Origin: an uncultured Enterobacteriaceae bacterium | GTDB taxonomy: Bacteria; Pseudomonadota; Gammaproteobacteria; Enterobacterales; Enterobacteriaceae | Length of the DNA: 64,000 nucleotides | Direction: 5' to 3' | NCBI GenBank assembly: GCA_936920625.1 | Contig: CAKZHC010000037.1 | Span: 29,152-93,151, forward strand | Shown here: positions 9,062 to 19,123 of the stretch, in pieces | Layout: every line of letters starts with the position of its first letter | Position numbering within the stretch: the first letter of the stretch is position 1 | The notes under the pieces: generated by a model | Told to the model about the DNA's origin: nothing | The model's input: only the letters and a program-made list of their open reading frames with translations | Databases searched by the model: none | Made by a program: the position numbers and the translations under genes

Positions 9062-9760
9062 ATGATTTTTACTCAATCCCAGCGCACTCGCGCATTGATA
9101 TGGCTTTCTCTTTTTCATTTGTTTGTAATAACAATAAGCAATTATTTAGTTCAGTTACCAACAAGTTTTCTGGGCTTACATACCACATGGGGAGCCTTCA
9201 GCTTTCCCCTCATTTTTCTTTCCACCGATCTGACCGTACGAATTTTCGGGGCACCATTAGCCCGAAGAATAATTCTGGCAGTAATGTTCCCGGCGCTGAT
9301 TATCTCTTATACCATTACCACACTATGGTTCCAGGGCGAATGGCAGGGTATAAACGGACTGAATGAGTTTAATGTGTTTGTCGCCCGTATTGCCTGTGCC
9401 AGTTTTATGGCTTATGTGCTGGGACAAATTCTGGACGTTTTTATCTTCGACCGACTGCGTCAGAAAGGGAAATGGTGGCTGGCTCCTGCTGCTTCCACGT
9501 TTTTGAGTAACATCTTTGATACAATAGCCTTTTTCTACATCGCTTTCCACGGAAGCCATGATCCCTTCATGGCAAATAATTGGGCAGAGATTGCATTAAC
9601 CGATTACAGTTTTAAAATCATTATCTGTATTCTTTTTCTCCTGCCCGTATACGGCACCGTGCTCAACACCTTGCTTAGCTTTCTGACAGATAAAACTGAA
9701 CAACTTCCTACTACCATCGTCCGGATACAAAAAAATCTCTGCGATGGGAATCTGCTTTAG
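9062..9760 (+). CDS. yhhQ: queuosine precursor transporter YhhQ (QPTR/VUT_1 family)
   Basis: This inner-membrane transporter imports preQ0 and preQ1, precursors for the tRNA base queuosine. It has 232 residues against 221 in E. coli, with matching SNYLVQLPTSFLGLHTTWGA, FLSTDLTVRIFGAPLARR and ASFMAYVLGQILDVFIFDRLR stretches and about six hydrophobic helices. It is divergent from tusA as in E. coli. The 5' leader carries a preQ1-I-like pseudoknot that includes the ribosome-binding site, so import is likely shut off when preQ1 is plentiful. No damage is visible. Confidence 0.95.
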   Translation: MIFTQSQRTRALIWLSLFHLFVITISNYLVQLPTSFLGLHTTWGAFSFPLIFLSTDLTVRIFGAPLARRIILAVMFPALIISYTITTLWFQGEWQGINGLNEFNVFVARIACASFMAYVLGQILDVFIFDRLRQKGKWWLAPAASTFLSNIFDTIAFFYIAFHGSHDPFMANNWAEIALTDYSFKIIICILFLLPVYGTVLNTLLSFLTDKTEQLPTTIVRIQKNLCDGNLL

Positions 9761-9764
9761 TGCG

Positions 9765-9795
9765 CGTAAAATCATGCCAGTTGCACGATTTTACG
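9765..9795 (+). repeat. hairpin just downstream of yhhQ
   Basis: CGTAAAATC at 9765-9773 is exactly complementary to GATTTTACG at 9787-9795, 5 bp after the yhhQ stop. There is no clear T-run, so it may be an RNA-stabilising hairpin or a weak terminator. Confidence 0.4.
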
Positions 9796-9850
9796 TTCGT
9801 TGCCAGAAATCTGGACATTCCCAATTCATTGCCTGAATACCATTTAATAG

Positions 9851-9900
9851 CAAAAACCGCAGCCGGGGTAAAAACACCCCAGCTTCGGCTGCATTTATTT
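9851..9900 (+). terminator. Rho-independent terminator downstream of yhhQ
   Basis: Outer arms GCAGCCG (9859-9865) and CGGCTGC (9886-9892) enclose an inner GGGGT/CACCCC pairing. The 3' side runs into ATTTATTTAT. It lies about 100 bp after yhhQ. Confidence 0.6.
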
Positions 9901-9999
9901 ATAACACAATAAATTCACTCTTAACTGGCGGAGGTGGGATTGGACGTGCCCGGTGAGCGTTTGCTTTGAGTTCACGGGATAACAAAATCGGCTTTGGGA

Positions 10000-10450
10000 A
10001 AATTATGCCAGATATAAGCTGGCTCCACTTATTACACGTTTTCCGAAAACAAAACAAATGCTGGAGATTATCAGGTCAGCATACATGCTTATCTGGCCAG
10101 GAAACTGGCAGGCACATCGATGTCAGATGTTGACAAGTATCGGATAGCAGCAATGCCTGGTTTATTTGCCGGCATCATTTCCCAACACACTTATCCAAAA
10201 CCCGGATCGTCTCTCTGACAGCTATTTCCGTCTATGTGGGAACAAGTCATAGTTATTATATAACGTTGCTGATTTTATCCGGTCTTTACTTCTTCATCTG
10301 TTTCCTGTCCCTGTGGTTATGGAGCCTGATTGGTGCAGCACTGGCAAAACGGATGGATAATATAAAAACCTTCAATATGCTGATGACAGGATTGCTTGAA
10401 TTGTCGACGGCCGTTTTTTTTTTGATGTATTTCGTGAATAACTCGTGCTA
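10000..10450 (+). pseudogene. degraded LysE/RhtB-family amino-acid exporter remnant
   Basis: Translating all three plus frames gives scattered pieces of a LysE-family exporter: SAYMLIW near 10075-10095, GLFAGIIS near 10160-10185, AISVYVGT near 10220-10240, then a long hydrophobic C-terminal half (LLILSGLYFFICFLSLWLWS and LMTGLLELSTAVFFLMY) in the open frame from about 10236. The pieces are in the family order but in different frames, with internal stops, so several indels have accumulated. The N-terminal third is not recognisable. It is clearly older decay than the one-base lesions elsewhere in the window. Confidence 0.55.
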
Positions 10451-10558
10451 CTGCGCATCATTACGGGGCTGTCGGCATTCCAGCCACTGGCACTTACCTG
10501 CTATCACTATCCCATTTTTTAGTGCTTACATTGCTTACATTAGTGAAGCATTCTTGAG

Positions 10559-10593
10559 AAAATGCCTGTCTGCGGCAACAGACTGGCATTTTT
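10559..10593. terminator. terminator hairpin at the 3' end of the iolE operon
   Basis: AAAATGCCTGTCTG (10559-10572) pairs with CAGACTGGCATTTT (10579-10592) with a single mismatch. A T-tract on either strand makes it usable in both directions. It sits 7 bp beyond the iolE stop codon. Confidence 0.65.
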
Positions 10594-10599
10594 GCTCAC

Positions 10600-11496
10600 T
10601 CACAATCCGGCAACAGTGCGAAGGTAGTGCCTCGCTTTAACTGCATACTCAAAAGGGTTAGCTATAGCGGGGTCCTGTTCTGCCTCCACCACCATCCAGC
10701 CGCAGTAATCAGCATTATCCAGTACGTCAAATACTGGCCTGAAATCAATAACGCCATCACCCGGCACCGTAAAGGTACCGTGTTTAACCCCCTCGAGGAA
10801 TGACAGGCGCTGGCGGCGCACAGTTTCTACAACTTCATCACGTACATCTTTAAGATGCACATGATTGATACGCGGTAAGTATTTTGTCAGTATTGCCAGC
10901 ATCTTTTGCTGACTACCCTCAGAATAATAAGCATGCCCAGTGTCATAAAGCAGGAAAACGTCGCTATTGGTTGCCATCATGAAGCGATCAATCTCTGAAG
11001 TAGTTTGAATTCCAGTGCCCATATGATGGTGAAGACATACCTGCATTCCTTTTTCTGCTGCCAGTGCTGCTAGTTCGTTATACCCTGCTGTGGTAAGCTG
11101 CCACTCCGCTTCGCTAAAATATGGTTTCTCCTCGAAAACAGCCTTTGCAGTCCCCTGGATACTTCGGCTCTGCTCCGAGCAGCCGATTACCTTAGCCCCC
11201 ATCGCATGCAAGAAATCACGATGACTTATAAATTCATCAATAGTTTTGTCCCTGTCGCCCTGAGCAAACCAGGTACTGAACCAGGCGTTGACGATCTGCA
11301 ATCCGCGAATGTCAAGCATGGGTTTCAGTATTGCCGGATCCCGTGGATACTTATTGCCGACTTCACTACCGCTGAAACCAGCCAGTGCCATTTCACTTAC
11401 AATCTGCTGGAAGGTATTCTCTCCTCCCAATTCAGGCATATCATCATTAGTCCAGCCGATTGGCGCAATGGCCAGCCTGACTTTTTCCTGGTTCAT
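10600..11496 (-). CDS. iolE: inosose dehydratase (myo-inosose-2 dehydratase)
   Basis: IolE dehydrates 2-keto-myo-inositol to 3D-(3,5/4)-trihydroxycyclohexane-1,2-dione, the second step of myo-inositol breakdown. It is a metal-dependent TIM-barrel enzyme of the xylose-isomerase-like fold. The 298-residue product has APIGWTNDDMPELGG at the N-terminus, LHHHMGTGIQTTSEIDRFM, YDTGHAYYSEG and INHVHLKDVR, which supply the expected His/Glu/Asp metal ligands. The start has AGGA upstream. It is the last gene of a minus-strand run iolD-iolG-iolH-iolE. The reading frame is intact although neighbours are broken, so decay is probably still spreading through the operon. Confidence 0.93.
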   Translation of the reverse strand: MNQEKVRLAIAPIGWTNDDMPELGGENTFQQIVSEMALAGFSGSEVGNKYPRDPAILKPMLDIRGLQIVNAWFSTWFAQGDRDKTIDEFISHRDFLHAMGAKVIGCSEQSRSIQGTAKAVFEEKPYFSEAEWQLTTAGYNELAALAAEKGMQVCLHHHMGTGIQTTSEIDRFMMATNSDVFLLYDTGHAYYSEGSQQKMLAILTKYLPRINHVHLKDVRDEVVETVRRQRLSFLEGVKHGTFTVPGDGVIDFRPVFDVLDNADYCGWMVVEAEQDPAIANPFEYAVKARHYLRTVAGL

Positions 11497-11548
11497 GTAA
11501 AATTTTCCTGTTTTTTTAATAGGTTATTCTCAATCAGCTCGAGGGTTT

Positions 11549-12380
11549 TCATAGCCTGATAGCGCATTTTTCCGGATAGCAAAATAGCGAAAAGATAATA
11601 GTCGTTTCGCCACCCATCGTAAAAATACGGCTGGCAAAATCCATTTCACGTAAGGTTTTAAACAAAGCATCAAAATTTACCTCTTCTTCACCTACAGCTA
11701 TGTGCTGGCGAACGGCAGGACCCACCCCCGGCGAATTGACAATATAGCGGCGGTACCGGGTGTGATTCATCCTGCCAGCAAGTCAGAACATGCGAAAGAC
11801 ACTACCAGCATACTGAGTGCGTCTCCCCTATCCTCTTGTCATAATAAAAAGAGTGCGGCACGTTATAGAGATACTTGATGTTGTCACTACGGAACAATTT
11901 GGCCAGACCAACGGTTTCGCCATTCTCCTCACAAAAATCCCACGGATATGACTGGATTTCAACACGGGTCCCTTCACGTTCGATGACTGGTAACAACGTT
12001 TCCATCGAATGGTAGAACATTTCTTCGCAGATTTGAGGCTCGTTGGGCGTTCCTGAAAGCTCAGTGTTGATCACCTCACTCCCATCTCAACGGCAATCTC
12101 AATCATACGCTTCCAGTTTTTTACCGCTGCCTGCCGCCGTATTCCTTTAGCACGGACCAGCGATAGACCACGATAAAAGAAAAAATTTCCAGACCCGTAT
12201 TGCGCAGTGCTTTTTTATACTTCGCTATTACTGCACAACTGGCTTTCGGATGTTTGCAGAATGGATTAATTTGAGAATGCGGGGCTGTACAATGTATTTA
12301 TATCCCCACTCTTCCACCTGGCACACCATGCTGGAAATTCCAAGATCATTAATAACATCTACATCAAAAGCAATTTTCAC
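11549..12380 (-). pseudogene. iolH: iolH, IolH-type sugar phosphate isomerase/epimerase, multiply frameshifted
   Basis: The start is a GTG at 12378-12380, giving KIAFDVDVINDLGISSM. Recognisable IolH pieces follow in different frames: KYKKALRNTGLEI, AVKNWKRMIEIAVEMGV, then an open piece at 11802-12074 with INTELSGTPNEPQICEEM and EREGTRVEIQSYPWDFCEEN, and a final piece at 11549-11770 with MNHTRYRRYIVNSPGVGP and DALFKTLREMDFA. At least four frame breaks are needed to join them. IolH is a TIM-barrel protein found in inositol clusters whose exact step is uncertain. This copy cannot make a functional protein. Confidence 0.85.
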
Positions 12381-12438
12381 TACCCTTTATTCATATAACC
12401 ATAACTGCTGAAACTCTGTATAAGTGCAGGCTGGGCAA

Positions 12439-13449
12439 TCAATTATCGTAAAAAGCCGGGCGCAATAACATGCTTATCGGTTCGATAGCCCCGGTTTGCT
12501 GGGCTTTCAGACATGCATCTGCTGCAACCGATGCAGCAAATCCATCCCAGGCTGATGGCCCACTTAGACAGTCCTTTTTTACATCATTAATAAAAGACTG
12601 TAATTCAGCATCATATGCGTCAATGAATCGATCTTTCCAGTCAGTAAGAATGGTATTTGTCAGCCTGGCTCCTTTACGCATCTGTACTGAAGAGGGTTCC
12701 GGCAGACTGGCTATACCCAGTTCACCCACGACCTCACATTGGATGTCATAACCGTAGACGCAGTTAACAAAGATTTCTACATCAATACGAATCCCTTTCT
12801 GTGTTTCAAACAATACTACTTGCGGGTCTCTGAGTTTGGCATGAGCGCGTGATGTAGTATGCGGATAAACCACCTGTACGGTTTTATAGTCATCATCAGC
12901 CAACCAGCGATGTACATCGAGTTCGTGAATTAGAGTATTAGTAACAGCCATATCTGTCGTATAGTTTGCACTTACACACTGATTGCGATGGGCACAATGG
13001 AACATCAACGGGCGACCGATATCACCATCAGTGATCACTTTTTTCAGCGCAAGGTAATCCCTGTCGTATCGGCGATTAAAACCCACTTGTACGAGGCGTT
13101 TTCCTCTGTCGATTTCGGCATCAATGATACGGTGACACCCTTCAGCACTCACTGCCAGCGGCTTTTCACAAAAAACATATTTACCCGCAGCAATTGCTGC
13201 CATCGTAAACTCTTCGTGAGTCGGATCCGATGAGGTCACTAGTACGGCGTCAACATTGGATGCCTTGATAACATCCAGCCCCGAGTTATAAATCTTGGCG
13301 TTGAGCGCCAGGGTTTCAACAGCTTCCTTGGCGCTGTCTAAGTTAATATCTGAAACAGCCACAACTTCTGAACCCTGCAGCACTTTGCTACAACGTCGCA
13401 TATGTTCGCGTCCGATCGCTCCGCTACCGATTACGCCAAGCTTTAACAT
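12439..13449 (-). CDS. iolG: myo-inositol 2-dehydrogenase
   Basis: IolG oxidises myo-inositol to 2-keto-myo-inositol with NAD+, the first step of the pathway. It is a 336-residue Gfo/Idh/MocA-family oxidoreductase. The Rossmann fingerprint GVIGSGAIGREH opens the protein, the catalytic Lys lies in FCEKPLAVS near residue 97, and the Asp/His pair lies in LIHELDVHRWL, as in B. subtilis IolG. The start has GAGGAAT upstream. It lies 81 bp after iolD in the same direction. The frame is intact. Confidence 0.94.
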   Translation of the reverse strand: MLKLGVIGSGAIGREHMRRCSKVLQGSEVVAVSDINLDSAKEAVETLALNAKIYNSGLDVIKASNVDAVLVTSSDPTHEEFTMAAIAAGKYVFCEKPLAVSAEGCHRIIDAEIDRGKRLVQVGFNRRYDRDYLALKKVITDGDIGRPLMFHCAHRNQCVSANYTTDMAVTNTLIHELDVHRWLADDDYKTVQVVYPHTTSRAHAKLRDPQVVLFETQKGIRIDVEIFVNCVYGYDIQCEVVGELGIASLPEPSSVQMRKGARLTNTILTDWKDRFIDAYDAELQSFINDVKKDCLSGPSAWDGFAASVAADACLKAQQTGAIEPISMLLRPAFYDN

Positions 13450-13529
13450 AATGTTATTCCTCTTTATAAGTTTGTGAGTTCGATTGATTCAGAGGTTTTG
13501 TTGGGTACCGATAGCTGACAGCAGAGCTA

Positions 13530-15165
13530 TCAATATTGGCGAGCCTGACTGATATGCTCATTCAGCATATGGGCTACCGCTTCAATGCGTTTTGAAGTAG
13601 AGACTTGCGCCCCGCCAACACGCCACCAGCTCAAGTATTTATGAATCATAGTCTTGGGCAGCACTTTGACATCAATTAAAGTTGAAACCGGTGACTGACA
13701 AGCCTCGATCAAAGCTTGTTTAAGTTGTTCAAGGGTAGTGACCCTCCAGGTTTTACAACCGTAACCAGCAGCAATTGCAGCAAAATCTACCGGAATGAAC
13801 CCGCCGTTAAGCCTGCCAGACTCACCATTACGAAAACGAAACTCGGTAATAAAACTGTCCATACCGTGTCCCATTTGCAGATTGTTGATACATCCATTGG
13901 ACATGTTGTCAAATAGCACCACATTGATGATGAGATTCTCCTGAATAGATGTAACCAGTTCAGAATGCAGCATCATGAATGCACCATCGCCAACCAGGGT
14001 GTAGACGTCACGGTGCGGTTCAGCCAGCTTCACCCCCAAAGACGCATTAACTTCATAACCCATGCATGAATAACCATATTCAACGTGGTAACCATTGTAG
14101 TTCCTGGTACGCCACGCACGTTGCAGATCTCCAAGCAAACTACCAGCGGCCGCCACAATGATGGAGTCCTCAGGTAAGCAATCATTGAGTATTCCAAGCA
14201 TGCTGCTTTGTGTCAGAAAAGAGCCTGTCAGACGATTGAATTCGGCAAATACAGCCTCCCGATCCATATGATCATCAATTTCGGGGACGAAGCCATCGCT
14301 GTAGGTTACCTGATGGAGGCGTTGGGTTTCTGTTAGCAATTCGTTTTGCGCATTTACGATTTTATCTTCCCAGCCGCAGCAAAAACCAACACTGGAAAGC
14401 GCAGTTTCCAACGCACTTATCGCTTCACGTGCATCCGCAATTATTCTCACTGCATCGAGTTTACAGGCATCGAAATTACTGACATTAATGTTGATATAAT
14501 CAACATCAGGATGCTGGAATATCCATTTTGATGCTGTGGTAAAATCAGTGTAACGGGTACCAATTCCTATCACTACATCTGCTTCTTTCGCCAGTAGATT
14601 GGCAGCCAAACACCCTGTTTCTCCAACACCTCCGACATTTAGTGGGTGATCTGATGTAATTGTGCCTTTACCAGCCTGGGTTTCAGCAAAGGGGATCTGA
14701 TAACGTTCAGCAAATTTACACAGTGCATCACCCGCATGAGAATACTTCACACCTCCGCCGCAAATAATTAAAGGTTTATTCTTACTTTCTAGTAAGGCAA
14801 CAGCTTCCTCTATTTGCAGTTGTGTGGGCATTCGACGATCCAGTCGGTGAACACGCTTTTGAAAGAAATATTCAGGAAAATCCCAAGCTTCTCCCTGCAC
14901 ATCTTGTGGCAAACATATCGTTACAGCACCTGTTTCTGCCGGATTAGTGAGGACCCGCATGGCATTAATACATGCTGTCATTAATTGCTCTGGCCGGTTG
15001 ATTCTGTCCCAGTATTTACTGACAGCCCGGAAAGCATCATTTGTGCTGATGCTAAGGTCGTAACTTTGTTCTACCTGTTGCAGTACCGGATCTGGCTGAC
15101 GACAAGCGAATACATCTCCCGGCAGAAGCAATAATGGTAAACGATTAGCATCGGATCGTGCTCAT
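13530..15165 (-). pseudogene. iolD: iolD, THcHDO hydrolase, internal N-terminal deletion
   Basis: IolD is a thiamine-diphosphate enzyme that opens the ring of 3D-(3,5/4)-trihydroxycyclohexane-1,2-dione. Family members have about 640 residues. Here the frame is continuous for about 533 residues, from LLPGDVFACRQPDPVLQQ to the C-terminus, including the C-terminal TPP-binding GDGAFMMLHSEL. The first ~110 residues, which hold the PYR-domain glutamate (NEQGMAHAA in relatives), are gone. A well-placed start (AAAGGAAGC then ATGAGC, 15165-15163) is joined directly to DNA encoding ANRLPLLLLPGDVF, and in the wrong frame, so translation stops after six codons. A deletion of roughly 330 bp explains this. 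Without that glutamate the enzyme should be inactive even if translated from the internal TTG at 15131. Confidence 0.88.
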
Positions 15166-15722
15166 GCGTGCTTCCTTTACCTTAATCATCAGCGAATAAA
15201 AACACATCATTTAACAGTTAAACGACTACATCGATTTAATCTGTAATGTACAAAATAGAGCTAGAACATCGGTGATTATAAACAAACTATTTTTTCCATT
15301 GATATTGAATTGTAGAAAAAAAATTTCATTTTGCGAGAAAGATCAAATATCACATGAAAGCCTGTTTCCGGTGATACCAAATCAAAGTTGACGGACCTTA
15401 AATTTACGTAAAAATATATTTATTTCATTTAATATAGTGAGTTAATTTAATATTCAGGAAGGCTGATGATTGATGTATAACATATTGACATTGAATGCTA
15501 ATACTTCCTCGTTGATGGTACTAAATTGAGGCTGTAAAGTTTAAGATAGTTCACATTATCGATTAAATTATTTCATTTTATATTGAAATTAGAATTTTTA
15601 TTCCTTAAAGTTGGCCTGTGGTCTTTCCCGACTGATTCACAGACCAACCAGCGTTATTCTGTTTAAATCCAACAAAAAGATCAGCAGGACTCCCTCTAAA
15701 ATCTCAGAAGGAATTTACGAGT
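15166..15722. other. AT-rich divergent promoter region between iolD and iolC
   Basis: About 550 bp of strongly AT-rich sequence separate the divergent iolD and iolC genes. Promoters and operators for IolR would be expected here. I see no convincing repeated operator and no gene. An open frame extends upstream of iolC to a TTG at 15611, but it has no family similarity before about 15740. Confidence 0.5.
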
Positions 15723-17644
15723 ATGAACACACACACCAAAAGCAACTGGATGTGATTTGTATTGGCCGCATCGCCGTCGACTTTTATGGGCAGCAGATAG
15801 GAACACGGCTTGAAGATACCATCAGCTTCGCTAAATATCTTGGCGGCTCATCAGGTAACGTTGCTTATGGAACTGCAATACAAGGCTTGAAGTCAGGTAT
15901 GCTGGCACGCGTTGGCGATGAGCATATGGGCCGCTTTCTCCGGGAAACACTCCAGCGCACCGGGGTGGATACTCAGTATTTAATTACCGACAAAGAGCGG
16001 CTCACTGGTCTGGTTATTCTTGGAATTAAAGATGAAGAGACCTTTCCTCTCATCTTTTACCGTGAGAAATGTGCCGATATGGGGCTAGTACCTGAAGATA
16101 TTCATGAAGAATACATCGCCTCAGCCCGTGCAATAGCCGTGACCGGAACCCATCTTTCACACCCCGATACACGGGCAGCAGTACTTAAAGCGTTACAGAT
16201 TGCCTCTAAGCATGGTTTACGTACCGCACTGGATATTGATTATCGTCCGGTACTATGGGGGCTGACATCACTTGGAGATGGTGAAACCCGTTTTGTTGAA
16301 TCGCAGCATGTTACACGGGAGCTCCAGGAAGTGCTGCACTACTTCAGTCTGGTTGTTGGCACCGAGGAGGAATTTCACATTGCAGGCGGTAGCACTGATA
16401 CGTTAACTGCACTCCGGCAGGTACGTCAGATCACCAGCGCCACACTTATATGCAAGCGCGGGCCACTGGGGTGTGTAGTTTTTGAGAGAGATATCCCGCA
16501 ATGCTGGGAGGATATAAAGTTACAGCCTAGTGTATGCGTTGATGTTCTGAACGTGCTGGGTGCTGGTGACGCCTTTATGTCTGGCCTGCTGCGCGGCTGG
16601 CTGAATGATGAAGGCTGGGACCAGGCGTGTCGTTATGCTAATGCATGCGGTGCTCTGGTCGTCTCCCGCCATGGTTGTGCGCCTGCCATGCCTACCAAAG
16701 AGGAACTGGATGACTATCTTAGTCGTGCCGCATCAATACCGAGACCCAATCTTGATAACCGTCTGAACCATCTGCACAGGGTAACAAGCCGCAGACAGGT
16801 GTGGCCAGAGCTCTGTGTTTTAGCTTTCGATCACCGTAAGCAGCTTACAGATATGGCCAGTGAAGTTGGCGCATCTTCATCACGTATTCCGTATTTGAAA
16901 ATACTGTTACTTCGTGCGGCAATGGAAGCTGTTGAATCTGCCGGGCTTGTTGGGCGAAGCGGAATTCTGGCTGATAGCACTTATGGACAAAAAGCACTCA
17001 ATGCTATCACAGGTAAAAGCTGGTGGATTGGCCGCCCGGTAGAACTACCTGGATCACATCCATTACGTCTTGAGCATGGCAATATCGGTACACAGCTTAT
17101 CGACTGGCCCCAGGATCATGTAGTCAAATGTCTGGTGTTTTACCATCCACACGATGCCGCAGAGTTGCGCAAAGTGCAGGATGAGCTAGTACTCGATATC
17201 TGGCACAGCTGTAATAAAAGCGGCCATGAGTTACTACTGGAAGTGATTTTGCCGGAGAATCAACAGGATAAAAACGAAACACACTATATCGATGTTTTAC
17301 GTCATTTTTATTCTTTGGGAGTCTTGCCTGACTGGTGGAAACTGCCACCGCTCTCAGCACCTGCCTAGCAGCAGATTGGGGCATTAATCGAGGAAGAAGA
17401 TCCACACTGCAGGGGCATCCTGATTTTAGGCCTCGAAGCATCTGAAGAAAAGCTCAAAGCAGGTTTTGCCGCAGCAGCTGACGCACGATGGGTAAAAGGC
17501 TTCGCCGTAGGGCGTACTATATTTGCTCAACCATCCAGACAGTGGTTACAAGGAGAATTGGATGACGACGCGCTGGTTGAACAAGTCAAAAGTAACTATC
17601 AGACGCTGATTAATTATTGGCGTGCGGTCAGACCTGCAAAATAA
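15723..17644 (+). pseudogene. iolC: iolC, 5-dehydro-2-deoxygluconokinase fused to DUF2090, frameshift plus amber codon
   Basis: IolC phosphorylates 2-deoxy-5-keto-gluconate; in enterics it is fused to a C-terminal aldolase-like DUF2090 domain (total about 635 residues). The PfkB kinase part (DVICIGRIAVDFYGQ, KYLGGSSGNVAYGTA, and the NVLGAGDAFMSGLL catalytic loop) and most of DUF2090 are well conserved. There are two lesions. The natural start, ATG 15723 behind AAGGAA, reads MNTHTKSN and is out of frame with the body; one missing A in the AAAA run at 15738-15741 explains it. An in-frame TAG at 17366-17368 replaces a codon that is Trp in relatives, after which conserved sequence (IGALIEEEDPHCRGILILGL) runs on to TAA 17642-17644. 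Confidence 0.88.
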
Positions 17645-18014
17645 TCTTTTTGTTTATCACTTATTACAATTTATGCTCTAGGCCACACTAGCCATTCCTC
17701 TTCATAATATTACATGGGCCAGAGTTCTGGCCGCTATTATTAAGTCGTAACTAATAAACTGGTACTTTCTGCCCTGCAAAGTCATATATTGGCACTATTT
17801 TGTTAGCAATCAGGCTAAATGAGCTAACAGTAATTGTGTGGGGGATCCATGCCTATGCCTGCCAGCCTAAGCAGGCCACGCAAGGTGTCACAACAATACA
17901 AACTGATTCAGTTTCTGGCAGAATATGGGGCAACCGCGGGCTTTAACAATGAAATTTTTATTCATCTTGTTATAGTATTACACAATTGTGAGCATTTTTT
18001 AGCGAGCCAACGTT
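17645..18014. other. intergenic region upstream of iolR with an inverted repeat
   Basis: No gene is supported here; a 64-codon open frame at 17834-18028 overlaps iolR and has no recognisable motif. TGTTAGC at 17801-17807 and GCTAACA at 17823-17829 form a spaced inverted repeat about 190 bp before iolR, which could be a regulator site. Confidence 0.4.
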
Positions 18015-18851
18015 ATGTCCATATCTAACCCGACGCAATTATCACTTTTACAGGACGATATACGTCGTCGCTATGACACGCTAAGTAAGCGCCTGAAACA
18101 GGTAGCTCGCTATATCTTGGACAACGGTAATGGTATTGCCTTTGATACTGTTGCATCTATCGCACAACAGGCCGATGTTCCCCCCTCAACACTGATTCGT
18201 TTTTCCAATGCTTTTGGTTTCAGCGGGTTCAATGAAATGAAACAGGTTTTTCGTCAACATTTGATGGAGGAGACAGTAAATTATACCGAACGTGCCCGAC
18301 TGTTCCGACAGACCGCTACAGATGGAACCTGCACCCCTGAAAATCCAGCTGAGATCCTGAATGTCTTTACAATGGTAAACTCTCAGGCGCTACAGCAGCT
18401 GGCATTGCAAACTAATTCACAGCTTCTCGACAAAGCTGTCGACTTATTAAGTAATGCCGAAAATATCTACATTATTGGATTACGTCGCTCCTTCAGTGTC
18501 GCATCATATCTGACCTATGCATTACGCCACCTTGAGCGGCGCGCTTTCCTGATTGACGGGCTTGGTGGTATGTTCACCGAACAGCTCAGTATGGTGAACA
18601 CTAAAGATGTTGTAGTTACCATCAGCTACTCACCTTATGCACGTGAAGCCGTGGAACTGGTCGAATTAGGTGCTAAACGAGGCGCACGGCAAATTGCTAT
18701 CACCGATAGTCAGGTGAGCCTGTTGGCCTCATTTAGCGAAGTCTGCTTTGTGGTGCGAGAAGCTCAGGTAGGCGGTTTCCGCTCTCAAGTGGCAGCACTC
18801 TGTCTGACCCAGACGCTGGCAGTTTCGCTGGCACTTAACGGTGCGAAATGA
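18015..18851 (+). CDS. iolR: RpiR-family transcriptional regulator of inositol catabolism, IolR
   Basis: This is a DNA-binding regulator with an N-terminal RpiR helix-turn-helix (about residues 10-85, including YILDNGNGIAFDTVASIAQQ and VPPSTLIRFSNAFGFSGF) and a C-terminal SIS sugar-phosphate-binding domain (about 130-270, with IYIIGLRRSFSVASYLTYAL). Its 278 residues fit the RpiR-type IolR of Salmonella, which represses iol genes until inositol is present. Regulation here is inferred from family and position. The ribosome site is weak. The regulator is intact although much of what it should control is broken. Confidence 0.88.
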   Translation: MSISNPTQLSLLQDDIRRRYDTLSKRLKQVARYILDNGNGIAFDTVASIAQQADVPPSTLIRFSNAFGFSGFNEMKQVFRQHLMEETVNYTERARLFRQTATDGTCTPENPAEILNVFTMVNSQALQQLALQTNSQLLDKAVDLLSNAENIYIIGLRRSFSVASYLTYALRHLERRAFLIDGLGGMFTEQLSMVNTKDVVVTISYSPYAREAVELVELGAKRGARQIAITDSQVSLLASFSEVCFVVREAQVGGFRSQVAALCLTQTLAVSLALNGAK

Positions 18852-19123
18852 CAGATGATACTAGTAAACACGCAATATATTGTTTTTTTGAATAGCCCCT
18901 TTCGATAAAACATGTATTGCTAATACTACTTCTTTACACAGATAACTATCTGTGATCTTTTGATAATTAGCATAAACTGAGTGAATTCATTTTTTAACAA
19001 CATCAACTATTATCCATCATTGACAACTGTCCGATACAAACTCGTTACATATCCAGCGCATTTATCTATCATTTCTATACAGCGTCGTAATCAATAGAGA
19101 ATTTGTATGAATAATGAGCTATC

